Shown: positions 1 to 6,197, numbered from the stretch's first letter. The stretch is DNA of 6,599 nucleotides from Alphaproteobacteria bacterium (GCA_005884465.1 VAZH01000075.1:1-6599), one strand, 5' to 3'. The notes: generated by a model from the letters alone, not told the origin. Program-made: numbers and translations.

Positions 1-13
1 TCTTTGAAAAGCT

Positions 14-89
<76 letters not shown>

Positions 90-123
90 GGAACCGGCCC
101 GGAAAGCCTTCGCGAGAGGGCGT

Positions 124-152
124 CGTTTAGCAAAGCGCCCCCCCGATGTCCA
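124..152 (-). promoter_or_regulatory. Possible sigma-70-type promoter of tRNA-Lys
   Basis: On the minus strand TGGACA (152-147, five of six matches to TTGACA) is followed after 17 nt by TAAACG (129-124, a weak match to TATAAT). The spacing is ideal, and a start near 117 would give a leader of about 28 nt before the mature tRNA 5' end at 89. The spacer contains a run of seven G. Alphaproteobacterial -10 boxes are often degenerate, so this is plausible but not proven. Confidence 0.35.
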
Positions 153-198
153 GCAAACCGGCGAGGTATTCCCGTCTATCGGCACGGCTAGCAAAAAC

Positions 199-229
199 GA
201 AAAAGCCGCCGGAATCCAGCGGCTTTTTC
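199..229 (-). terminator. Rho-independent terminator of the Spy/CpxP-like gene
   Basis: AAAAAGCCGC (200-209) and GCGGCTTTTT (219-228) are perfectly complementary, with one more G-C pair at 199/229, around a 9-nt loop. Read on the minus strand the stem runs into TTTTTCGTTTTT. It lies about 33 nt downstream of the stop codon at 262-264, so it fits as the terminator of that gene. The symmetrical A/T flanks could also let it act on plus-strand transcripts, but no plus-strand gene is seen. Confidence 0.85.
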
Positions 230-261
230 TTTGCGTTTCGATCGATTGACGGCTTGCGCCG

Positions 262-813
262 CTAGAGCCGCTCGCCCCGGCCACCACGATCCATGCCCGG
301 CCCGCCTCCGTCGCGATCCATGCCGCGCTGGAATCCATGGTGCCGCCAACCTCCGCCGCCGAAGCGGCTGCCCATATGGGTCAGGATGGCGAGCCGGCGC
401 TTCTGGCCGTCGTCCAGGGTCTTGTAGAGCGGGTCAGCCGCGTCTGCGATGCGCTTCATCGCCGCCGCCGTCGCCGCCATGGTGTCGGCGCGGTCGCGCA
501 GGCGCGCCACCGGATCGCTCGGCTTCTGCGAATCCTGGGAATCCCGTTCCGCGTTCATCCGCGCATTGGCGCGATCGATCCGCAGTTTGGCGAAATCCCG
601 CACCGCAGCCTCGACCGGCGGCCACAGCTTTTCCTGATCGGGCGTGAGCTTCAGCCCGGCCTTGACGGCGGCAATCCGCGCGTCGGTCAGGGCCGCCCTG
701 TCCTCGGGGCTCATTCGCATGTGCTCGTGAGACCAGGGACGGTGCTGGGCATAGACCACGGTCGAACCGGCAATGGCGAGCGCCGCGATGCCGGCAATAG
801 CAAACTTCTTCAT
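262..813 (-). CDS. Spy/CpxP-like periplasmic protein (LTxxQ motif family)
   Basis: The product is 183 residues. Residues 1-22 form a signal peptide (MKK, hydrophobic core, VYA before the likely cut and Q23), so the protein is exported. Residues 56-64 read LTPDQEKLW, the LTxxQ motif of Spy/CpxP-type periplasmic chaperones, and residues 133-141 (LDDGQKRRL) are a degenerate second copy. The middle is helical and rich in Arg, Asp and Ala. The tail from about residue 151 is rich in Gly, Arg and His, with two MDRxGG units. The ATG at 813 is chosen because GGAGG (823-819) sits 5 nt upstream and the signal peptide begins there. An in-frame ATG at 864 would add 17 residues in front of the signal peptide. 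By family, a role in protecting envelope proteins or sensing envelope stress is likely; no CpxR/CpxA-type gene is adjacent. The gene lies 119 bp downstream of dctM with no terminator between them, so read-through from the dct operon is possible, but I found no convincing promoter of its own. Confidence 0.8.
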   Translation of the reverse strand: MKKFAIAGIAALAIAGSTVVYAQHRPWSHEHMRMSPEDRAALTDARIAAVKAGLKLTPDQEKLWPPVEAAVRDFAKLRIDRANARMNAERDSQDSQKPSDPVARLRDRADTMAATAAAMKRIADAADPLYKTLDDGQKRRLAILTHMGSRFGGGGWRHHGFQRGMDRDGGGPGMDRGGRGERL

Positions 814-932
814 GCGAACCTCCGTTGAAAGGTTGCACGAGGATGGGCGCGCGCGCGGGCGCAATCAACTTACAGTTTGGAAAGAGTGCTGTGTGTTACC
901 AAGATGTAATCTGCCGTTTTCAGCGCTGGTGA

Positions 933-2258
933 TCAGAGCATGCCGAGCGCGCGCGGCAGCCACAACGAGATTTCCGGCACGTAAGTAACGATGCCGAGAA
1001 AGACCAGCATGGTCAAAAGCCATGGCCACACCGCGATCGTCAGTTCGGTGATGCCCATCTTGGCGATGCCGGACGCCACGTAAAGATTGAGACCGACCGG
1101 CGGATGGCACATGCCGACTTCCATGTTGACGACCATCAGGATGCCCAGGTGCACCGGGTGAATCCCCAGCCTGACCGCCACCGGAAACAGAATCGGCGCC
1201 ATGATCAGGACGATCGAGGACGCCTCCATCACATTGCCCGCCAGCAGCAGCAGCAGGTTCACGATCAGGAGGAATATCACCCAGTCGACGCCGACCGATG
1301 TAATCCACGCGGCAATCTGCTGCGGAATATTCTCGTTGGCCATCAGGAACGAGAACAGCACCGCGTTGGTGATGATGTAGAGAATCATCGCGCTCATATT
1401 GGCCGAACCAAGCAGCACCTTCGGCACATCCTTGAGCGACATGTCGCGATAGACGAACACCGCGATGACGAAGGCGTACACCGCGCTGACGGCGGCCGCT
1501 TCCGTGGGCGTGAACAGGCCGGCGTAGATGCCGCCGAGCACGATCAGGATCAGCAGCAGCCCCCACATGCATTTCTGGAACGCGACAAACGTTTCAGTCC
1601 AGCTCGCGCGTGGCAGCCTCGGATAGTCGTTTTTCCACGCACGGTAAAAGGTGGTGAGCCCGAGCAGCGTCGCCAGCATGAGGCCCGGGATGACGCCGGC
1701 CATGAACATCTGTCCGACCGAAGCCGAGGATACCCGGTGGCCTGCCGGATCGAGCGCAACGCTGCCGCCAGTCGCCACGCAATAGATCACCATCACGATC
1801 GACGGCGGGATCAGGATGCCGAGTGCGCCGGACGTGGTGATCACGCCTGCGCCGAAGCGCTTGGGGAGACCCTGCTTCACCATCGCGGGCAACATGATCG
1901 AGCCAATCGCGATCACGGTTGCCGGCGACGACCCGGAGACCGCGGCGAACAGCGCGCAGGCCATCACGCCGGCGAGGCCCAGGCCACCGTACCAGTGCCC
2001 GACCATCGAGGTTGCAAAATTGATCATGCGGCGCGCGACGCCGCCGTGGGTCAGAAAATTGCCGGCCAGAATGAAGAACGGGATCGCCATGATCTCGAAA
2101 TTGTCGATCCCGGTAAACAGTTTTAGCGCCACCGACTCGGTCGGGACATTGGTCATGGTGTAGATGAAGGTCAAAACCGTCATGCCGAGCGCGATCGAGA
2201 TCGGCATGCCGGTCAGCATCAGCGCGATCAGGAGCCCGAATATGAAGGCGCTGGTCAT
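933..2258 (-). CDS. dctM: TRAP transporter large permease subunit DctM
   Basis: The product is 441 residues, the usual DctM length, and is hydrophobic throughout (about 12 membrane segments expected for the family). It is the ion-coupled translocating subunit of a TRAP transporter in the inner membrane. Visible family motifs are AIPFFILAGNFLTHGG (58-73), AAVSGSSPATV (105-115), GVITTSGALGILIPPS (138-153), GLFTPTEAAAVSA (247-259), GNVMEASSIVLIMAPIL (341-357) and GMCHPPVGLNLYV (382-394). The Ser/Gly/Thr-rich and Pro-rich loops are the ones the family uses for Na+ or H+ and substrate passage. The start ATG overlaps the dctQ stop in ATGA, and GGAGG (2270-2266) lies 7 nt upstream inside dctQ, so the two are translationally coupled. 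The segment VALDPAGHRVSSAS (167-180) between helices matches, as I remember it, DctM proper rather than sialic-acid SiaM. The C4-dicarboxylate assignment rests mainly on DctP. Confidence 0.95.
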   Translation of the reverse strand: MTSAFIFGLLIALMLTGMPISIALGMTVLTFIYTMTNVPTESVALKLFTGIDNFEIMAIPFFILAGNFLTHGGVARRMINFATSMVGHWYGGLGLAGVMACALFAAVSGSSPATVIAIGSIMLPAMVKQGLPKRFGAGVITTSGALGILIPPSIVMVIYCVATGGSVALDPAGHRVSSASVGQMFMAGVIPGLMLATLLGLTTFYRAWKNDYPRLPRASWTETFVAFQKCMWGLLLILIVLGGIYAGLFTPTEAAAVSAVYAFVIAVFVYRDMSLKDVPKVLLGSANMSAMILYIITNAVLFSFLMANENIPQQIAAWITSVGVDWVIFLLIVNLLLLLAGNVMEASSIVLIMAPILFPVAVRLGIHPVHLGILMVVNMEVGMCHPPVGLNLYVASGIAKMGITELTIAVWPWLLTMLVFLGIVTYVPEISLWLPRALGML

Positions 2259-2845
2259 CGCGTGACCTCCGCGACGCCCGCGCCGGGCGCCTCCACGTCG
2301 ACGCCCTCAACGTGAGCGACGTCGTGGTGCGGCAGTTCGCCGGTGCGCCAGTAATTAAATGCGACCTGGAGAAAGCGGAAGCACATCAGGTACGAGCCGA
2401 GCGGAATGCAGAGGTAGACGAACCAGCTCGGAATTTCGAGATCGGGCGAGACCTGGTCGGTGGCCATCAGCCCAATCACGAATTTCGCGCCCATGGTGCC
2501 GATCACGGCGGTGAAGAACGCGCCGCAGAACAGTCCGAACAGGACGACCATATTTCGCCATGGCGGCTTGAGCTGGTTGACCAGCACGTCGACGCCGACA
2601 TGGATGCCGGTTCGCACGCCATAGGCGGCGCCGAACTTCGCCACCCACACGAACATGTAGATGCACAATTCCTGTGCCCAGGACAGATTGATGGGAAACA
2701 ACAATGGATAAAGGAACGGAACGCCGATCAGGTAACGGTGCATCACCGCGAGAAAGATGATGAACGTCGCGGCCGCCATCAGCGTCGCGATCAATACCTC
2801 CTCAAGCCTGTCGAGGATGCGAAGAAGTATCAATAGTCCCCCCAA
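2255..2845 (-). CDS. dctQ: TRAP transporter small permease subunit DctQ
   Basis: The product is up to 196 residues with four predicted membrane segments (about 17-37, 57-76, 98-120 and 139-160). It is the small membrane subunit that pairs with DctM. The family signature is visible at 55-76 (SWAQEL, FVWVAKFGAAYGV) followed by RTGIHVGVDVLV (78-89). The C-terminal 25 residues are hydrophilic and acidic. The start is uncertain: the longest frame opens at a TTG (2845-2843) with almost no room for a ribosome site. A second in-frame TTG (2833-2831) is preceded by GGGGGGA four bases upstream and would give 192 residues beginning at Ile-Leu-Leu-Arg. No ATG lies between these and the first membrane segment. 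The gene follows dctP after 160 bp, an unusually wide gap for this operon, filled by a palindromic repeat, and its end overlaps dctM by 4 bp. Confidence 0.92.
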   Translation of the reverse strand: MGGLLILLRILDRLEEVLIATLMAAATFIIFLAVMHRYLIGVPFLYPLLFPINLSWAQELCIYMFVWVAKFGAAYGVRTGIHVGVDVLVNQLKPPWRNMVVLFGLFCGAFFTAVIGTMGAKFVIGLMATDQVSPDLEIPSWFVYLCIPLGSYLMCFRFLQVAFNYWRTGELPHHDVAHVEGVDVEAPGAGVAEVTR

Positions 2846-2856
2846 CCTATCGTGAA

Positions 2857-2950
2857 TTCGTCATGCCCGGGCTTGTCCCGGGCACCCACGTCTTAACAGC
2901 ATTGCGGCAAGAAAGACGTGGATGGCCGGGACAAGCCCGGCCATGACGAA
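2857..2950 (+). repeat. 94-bp palindromic intergenic repeat in the dct operon
   Basis: Two 38-nt arms (2857-2894 and 2913-2950) are inverted copies differing at 3 positions, around an 18-nt loop. Each arm also contains its own hairpin: GCCCGGG/CCCGGGC around CTTGT (2865-2883) and GGCCGGG/CCCGGCC around ACAAG (2924-2942). The element can therefore fold as one long stem or as a two-headed structure. The core resembles dispersed palindromes I associate with Bradyrhizobium genomes; this is recognition from memory, and no second copy is in the window. It lies in transcribed sequence between dctP and dctQ, where it may slow 3'-5' decay of dctP mRNA or partly terminate transcription. No ORF or transposase is associated. 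Confidence 0.88.
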
Positions 2951-2966
2951 GATTGCCCCCTGGTAA

Positions 2967-2986
2967 CGGCGCGACATAGCGCGCCG
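2967..2986 (-). other. Short GC hairpin just after dctP
   Basis: CGGCGCG (2967-2973) and CGCGCCG (2980-2986) form a perfect 7-bp stem with a 6-nt loop, starting about 20 nt after the dctP stop. No T run follows on the minus strand, so it is not a canonical terminator. Together with the large palindrome immediately beyond, it could protect the 3' end of the dctP message. Confidence 0.4.
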
Positions 2987-3005
2987 CGTTTCAAGTCACA
3001 GATCC

Positions 3006-4007
3006 TTAGTTGGTCGCGCCCCTCGTTTCCTTGAGGAACTCGTCGATCAGCGGCTGGCCGACGCGGCTTGCGACATCCTTGTAGACCGGGTCCACCGCCT
3101 TGCGCATGGCCGCATCCTGCTCCGGCGTCAGGGCGATAATCTCACTCTTGCCGGATTTCTTGATTTCCGCCAGCGCTTCCTCGTTCTCCTTTGCCGACTG
3201 GCCATTGCCGTAGGCGGTCGCTTCCTTCATGGCCTTTTCGCATTGAGCCCGAACGTCAGCCGGAAGGCCGTCCCAGAACTTCTTGTTCGTGACCACGACG
3301 TAGCCGATGTAGCCGTGATTGGTGTTGGTGATGTACTTTTGAACTTCATGCATTTTCTGGGTGTAAATATTCGACCAGGTATTTTCCTGACCGTCGACCA
3401 CGCCGGTCTGCAGCGCCTGATAGACCTCGCCAAATCCCATTACCTGCGGAATTGAACCGAGCGCGCGGAATTGCGCTTCCAGCACCTTGGAGGACTGAAT
3501 ACGGAATTTGACGCCCCTGTAGTCTGCGGGTGCAATGAGCTTCCTGTTGGCGCTCATTTGCTTGAAGCCGTTGTCCCAGTAGGCGAGACCGCTCATGCCC
3601 TTGGCATCGAGCAGCTTCAAGAGCTTGGCGCCGAGCGGACCGTCGGTGACTTTACGCAACGTCGCAAGATCCGGAAGGATGTATGGAAGATCGAACACTT
3701 CGAATTCCTTGACCCCGATCGGACCGAACTTCGAATTCGAGGGCGCCAGCATCTGCACCGCGCCAAGCTGCAGCGCCTCGAGTTCTTCCTTGTCCTTGTA
3801 GAGCTGCGAGTTCGGATAGACTTCGACCTTCACCTTGCCGTCGGTGTATTTCTCGGCCAGTTCCTTGAATTTTTCGGCCGCCAACCCCTTCGGGGTGTTG
3901 GTTGCCACGACGTGGCTGAACTTGATGACAATCGGCGACTGCGCCGATGCCGGTCCTGCCACAGCCAATGCCGCGACCGACGCGGCGGCTAAAATCAGTT
4001 TACGCAT
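3006..4007 (-). CDS. dctP: TRAP transporter C4-dicarboxylate-binding protein DctP
   Basis: The product is 333 residues, equal to my recollection of Rhodobacter capsulatus DctP. It is the periplasmic receptor that captures C4-dicarboxylates (malate, succinate, fumarate) for DctQM. Residues 1-22 are a signal peptide ending ASA before Q23. The mature part shows the hallmarks VIKFSHVVATNTPKG (27-41), EVYPNSQLYKDKEELEALQ (62-80), FEVFDLPYI (102-110), the RGVKFRIQSSKVLEAQF segment (164-180) whose Arg169 corresponds to the family's carboxylate-binding arginine, and QALQTGVVDGQENTWSN (197-213). The ATG at 4007 is chosen because GGGAGG (4017-4012) lies 4 nt upstream and the signal peptide starts there. 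The frame stays open to an ATG at 4169, but that extension would run through the leuA terminator. The gene is the first of the dct operon. Its 5' region (4008-4143) holds a GTGCC-AGC-GGCAC inverted repeat at 4061-4073 and a CGCGC/GCGCG hairpin at 4032-4046, but no promoter I can name. No DctS/DctR-type regulators are in the window. Confidence 0.95.
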   Translation of the reverse strand: MRKLILAAASVAALAVAGPASAQSPIVIKFSHVVATNTPKGLAAEKFKELAEKYTDGKVKVEVYPNSQLYKDKEELEALQLGAVQMLAPSNSKFGPIGVKEFEVFDLPYILPDLATLRKVTDGPLGAKLLKLLDAKGMSGLAYWDNGFKQMSANRKLIAPADYRGVKFRIQSSKVLEAQFRALGSIPQVMGFGEVYQALQTGVVDGQENTWSNIYTQKMHEVQKYITNTNHGYIGYVVVTNKKFWDGLPADVRAQCEKAMKEATAYGNGQSAKENEEALAEIKKSGKSEIIALTPEQDAAMRKAVDPVYKDVASRVGQPLIDEFLKETRGATN

Positions 4008-4143
4008 GTTTCCTCCCGTTGATTTTTGGAGCGCGCCAGCAGCGCGACTCCCGATCTCGTGTGCCAGCGGCACCAATACAGAGAAGCCGGCCGAAATGCC
4101 ATTGCCCGTTAGCAGGGGCCGCCGGAAAGCATTGTTGCATCGC

Positions 4144-4172
4144 AAAAAACGCGGCGCCGAGCGCCGCATTTT
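4144..4172 (-). terminator. Rho-independent terminator of leuA
   Basis: On the minus strand GCGGCGC (4167-4161) pairs with GCGCCGC (4157-4151) around a TCG triloop. The stem can be extended by a T-G wobble and AAAA/TTTT pairs and is followed by six T (4149-4144). It lies about 47 nt after the leuA stop and separates leuA from dctP, so dctP needs its own promoter between 4143 and 4008. The plus-strand reading also ends in TTTT, so weak bidirectional function is possible. Confidence 0.9.
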
Positions 4173-4218
4173 CGCATTTCGTATTGGAGGTCTTCGGCCC
4201 TGCGTCTTTTTGAAGCAA

Positions 4219-5778
4219 TCAGCTCGCGGCTACCGCTGGCATGTCGCGCTGGCGCTTCATGACGATCTTGTTGAGTGCCCCGAGATAGGCTTTGGCCGAG
4301 GCCACCAGCGTATCGGGATCGGCGGCACGCGCGGTCATCGAGCGGCCCTCATGGGCGAGCCGCACCGAGACCTCGGCTTGCGCGTCGGTGCCCTCGGTGA
4401 CCGCGTGGACCTGGAAAAGCTCCAGCTTGGCCTCGTGCGGCACCAGCGCCTTGATGCAGTTGAACACGGCATCGACCGGACCGTTGCCTTCGGCCTCCTC
4501 GATCTTCACCTGGCCGTCGATGTTGAGCTTCATGGTGGCGCGCTGCGGACCGTGGGTGCCGGCGATCACCGTCAGCGACGCCAGCTTGATGCGGTCATGG
4601 GAGGCGGCGATTTCCTGGTCGACCAGCGCCTCGATGTCCTCGTCGTAGATGTCCTTCTTGCGGTCGGCGAGCGCCTTCATCCGCGCGAACGCATCTTCCA
4701 GCTGGTTGGCGCCGAGCTTGTAGCCCATCTCCTCCAGCTTGTGCACGAAGGCATGACGCCCCGAATGCTTGCCGAGCACCAGCGAGGACTGTTTCAGCCC
4801 GACCATCTCGGGACGCATGATCTCGTAGGTCGAGGCATCCTTCAGCACGCCATCCTGATGGATGCCGCTTTCATGCGCGAACGCGTTGCGGCCCACGATC
4901 GCCTTGTTGTACTGCACCGGGAATGAGGTGGCCGCCGACACGAGTTTTGAGGCGCGGGTGAGCTGCGTGGTGTCGATCTTGTTCCACCACGGAAACTTGT
5001 CGTTGCGCACGTTGATCGCCATCACGACTTCCTCGAGCGCGGCATTGCCTGCCCGCTCGCCGATGCCGTTGATGGTGCATTCGATCTGCCGCGCGCCGCC
5101 GGCAATCCCGGCCAGCGAATTCGCCACCGCCATGCCGAGATCGTTATGGCAGTGGACCGAGAACACCGCCTTGTCGGAATTCGGCACCCGCTCGATCAGG
5201 GTGCGCATGAAGTTGGTATATTCTTCAGGCACCGTATAGCCCACCGTGTCGGGAATATTGACGGTGGTGGCGCCGGCCTTGATCACGGCCTCGACGATGC
5301 GGCAGAGAAAATCCATTTCGCTGCGGGTGCCGTCCTCGGCCGACCATTCGACGTCGTCGATGTGATTGCGCGCGCGGGTGACATTGGCGATCGAGAGTTC
5401 TACCACCTGCTCCGGCGTCATGTTCAGCTTGACGCGCATGTGCAGCGGCGAGGTCGCGATCACGGTGTGGACGCGGCCGCGTTTTGCGAACTTCACCGCT
5501 TCGGCGCAGCGGTCGATGTCTTTCGGATGCGCGCGCGACAGGCCGGCGATCACGGCGTTCTTGGAACGCCGCGCGATCTCGCTGACCGCCTGGAAGTCGC
5601 CTTCCGAAGTGATCGGGAAGCCGGCTTCGATGACGTCGACGCCCATGTCGTCGAGCATTTCGGCGATCTCGAGCTTCTCCTCGAAACTCATGGTGGCACC
5701 CGGGCATTGTTCGCCGTCGCGCAGCGTCGTGTCGAATATAACGACGCGGTCCTTGTCGGACTTGTTCACGGTGGTCAT
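4219..5778 (-). CDS. leuA: 2-isopropylmalate synthase
   Basis: The product is 519 residues, within the usual size of bacterial LeuA. It condenses acetyl-CoA with 2-ketoisovalerate to 2-isopropylmalate, the committed step of leucine synthesis in the cytoplasm. The HMGL-like TIM-barrel domain (about 11-280) has DTTLRDGEQ (16-24) with the catalytic Arg20 and metal ligand Asp16. It also has HCHNDLGMA (209-217), whose His209 and His211 bind the metal, and GIGERAGNAALEE (238-250) with Asn245. The linker region has FAHESGIHQDG (300-310) and LGKHSGRHAF (335-344). The C-terminal leucine-binding allosteric domain spans about 395-505 and includes GNGPVDAVFNCI (431-442). All key residues are present, so the enzyme should be active and feedback-regulated. 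The ATG is preceded by AAGGA with a 9-nt spacer. Upstream lies a leucine-rich leader ORF with alternative RNA stems, and downstream a strong terminator, so leuA appears to be a single-gene transcription unit. Confidence 0.97.
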   Translation of the reverse strand: MTTVNKSDKDRVVIFDTTLRDGEQCPGATMSFEEKLEIAEMLDDMGVDVIEAGFPITSEGDFQAVSEIARRSKNAVIAGLSRAHPKDIDRCAEAVKFAKRGRVHTVIATSPLHMRVKLNMTPEQVVELSIANVTRARNHIDDVEWSAEDGTRSEMDFLCRIVEAVIKAGATTVNIPDTVGYTVPEEYTNFMRTLIERVPNSDKAVFSVHCHNDLGMAVANSLAGIAGGARQIECTINGIGERAGNAALEEVVMAINVRNDKFPWWNKIDTTQLTRASKLVSAATSFPVQYNKAIVGRNAFAHESGIHQDGVLKDASTYEIMRPEMVGLKQSSLVLGKHSGRHAFVHKLEEMGYKLGANQLEDAFARMKALADRKKDIYDEDIEALVDQEIAASHDRIKLASLTVIAGTHGPQRATMKLNIDGQVKIEEAEGNGPVDAVFNCIKALVPHEAKLELFQVHAVTEGTDAQAEVSVRLAHEGRSMTARAADPDTLVASAKAYLGALNKIVMKRQRDMPAVAAS

Positions 5779-5811
5779 TTCGAAAATTCCTTGTCAGTGG
5801 TGCGCTGCTCT

Positions 5812-5905
5812 CTGCGCGCGGAAAGGTCTGGTGATCTCGCGCAACCCCTGAGTGCCCAGGCGCAAACCGCCCAGACGGCCCTCAGGGGCCGATAAGAAGC
5901 AGCAG
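5812..5905 (-). promoter_or_regulatory. Putative leucine attenuator upstream of leuA
   Basis: In the RNA read from the minus strand, four adjacent Leu codons (5905-5894) are followed by competing stems. Stem I is CGGCCC/GGGCCG (5891-5886 with 5881-5876) around CUGA, with the leader stop codon in the loop. Stem II is CCCCUGAG/CUCAGGGG (5888-5881 with 5852-5845), extended by a 9-bp inner stem with three wobbles (5876-5868 with 5862-5854). Stems I and II share 5888-5881 and exclude each other. Further options are GUCUGG/CCAGAC (5876-5871 with 5831-5826) and UGCGCG/CGCGCA (5843-5838 with 5818-5813). This is the arrangement of a ribosome-mediated attenuator, by analogy with leu/trp leaders. A canonical U run after a stem is missing, so the output could be a weak or Rho-dependent stop, or control of leuA translation. 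Confidence 0.6.
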
Positions 5906-6010
5906 CCCGCCGATAGACAGGGTGGGCAGGAACGCAGCCGGAATCGCCCGGGCACGGACGGCACTGGCCGCTCCACCCCGAACTCCGAACTTTTCGCTGC
6001 GAATCAGCAT
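5882..6010 (-). CDS. Leucine-rich leader peptide of leuA (42 codons)
   Basis: The ORF begins at ATG 6010 with AAGGG (6022-6018) 7 nt upstream and ends at TGA 5884-5882, 103 bp before leuA. The 42-residue product ends FLPTLSIGGLLLLIGP. The last residues are encoded by CTG CTG CTT CTT ATC GGC CCC before the stop. Four consecutive leucine codons, two of them the CTT codon that is usually uncommon in such GC-rich genomes, immediately before the stop and the RNA stems are the mark of an amino-acid-sensing leader. The peptide itself probably has no function after synthesis. The same frame is open up to 6250, giving 122 residues, but that longer version resembles no protein I know, so I take the short ORF with the ribosome site. 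At 42 residues it is longer than the classic enterobacterial leu leader. Confidence 0.65.
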   Translation of the reverse strand: MLIRSEKFGVRGGAASAVRARAIPAAFLPTLSIGGLLLLIGP

Positions 6011-6034
6011 TGCCAGACCCTTCGGAACCCGATC

Positions 6035-6067
6035 CTCGGCCAAAACCGTTGACGGTTTGTTGCCGAG
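6035..6067 (-). other. Imperfect hairpin upstream of the leuA leader ORF
   Basis: CTCGGC (6035-6040) and GCCGAG (6062-6067) enclose AAACCG/CGGTTT (6043-6048 with 6053-6058) around a TTGA tetraloop, with a small asymmetric internal loop (CA against GTT). That is 12 pairs in 33 nt. It ends 25 nt before the leader start codon. It could be a 5' UTR structure or a regulator site; no T run follows on either strand, so it is not a good terminator. Confidence 0.4.
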
Positions 6068-6159
6068 CCCTCGCTCCAAGGCCGTTCTAGACGAGAAAGC
6101 CCTGAAACCGCAATGCCAAAAGATGGTCAGGAGGGGTGACCTAGTTTTCCTAAAGCCAA

Positions 6160-6197
6160 GCGCGATCTGGGTCCACGCGATGTCGCGATGGATCGCG
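6160..6197. promoter_or_regulatory. Cluster of CGCGAT motifs, possible operator
   Basis: CGCGAT occurs at about 6161-6166, 6176-6181 and 6184-6189, and its inverse ATCGCG at 6192-6197. The last two form the near-continuous palindrome CGCGATGGATCGCG. The two middle copies are direct repeats, CGCGATG, 8 bp apart. The cluster sits about 150 bp upstream of the leader ORF, where a transcription factor site for leuA could lie. GC-rich DNA makes such words common by chance. Confidence 0.2.

Noticed and set aside
847..857. Alternating GC run (possible Z-DNA) upstream of the Spy/CpxP-like gene
   Set aside because: Only 11 bases alternate, which is expected by chance at this base composition.
1737..1785. 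Extra inter-helix loop in DctM considered as an unusual insertion
   Set aside because: As I remember them, DctM proteins of Rhodobacter type carry a similar VSSASVG loop, so it is likely a normal family feature.
1104..2126. 340-residue plus-strand ORF
   Set aside because: It lies opposite dctM in a GC-rich shadow frame. The product is rich in His, Arg, Asp and Gln, with no domain and no ribosome site, while dctM is unambiguous.
4054..4073. TGGCAC-like half of a sigma-54 promoter and a GTGCC-AGC-GGCAC dyad upstream of dctP
   Set aside because: Dicarboxylate transport genes in rhizobia can use sigma-54, but no TTGC element follows at the required distance, and a 5-bp dyad alone is too common in GC-rich DNA to call an operator.
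3835..4926. 363-residue plus-strand ORF spanning the dctP-leuA gap
   Set aside because: It runs antisense through two certain genes and across the leuA terminator, and its product resembles nothing I know.
5146..5895. 249-residue plus-strand ORF antisense to leuA
   Set aside because: Shadow frame of leuA codons, rich in His, Arg and Asp, without family features.
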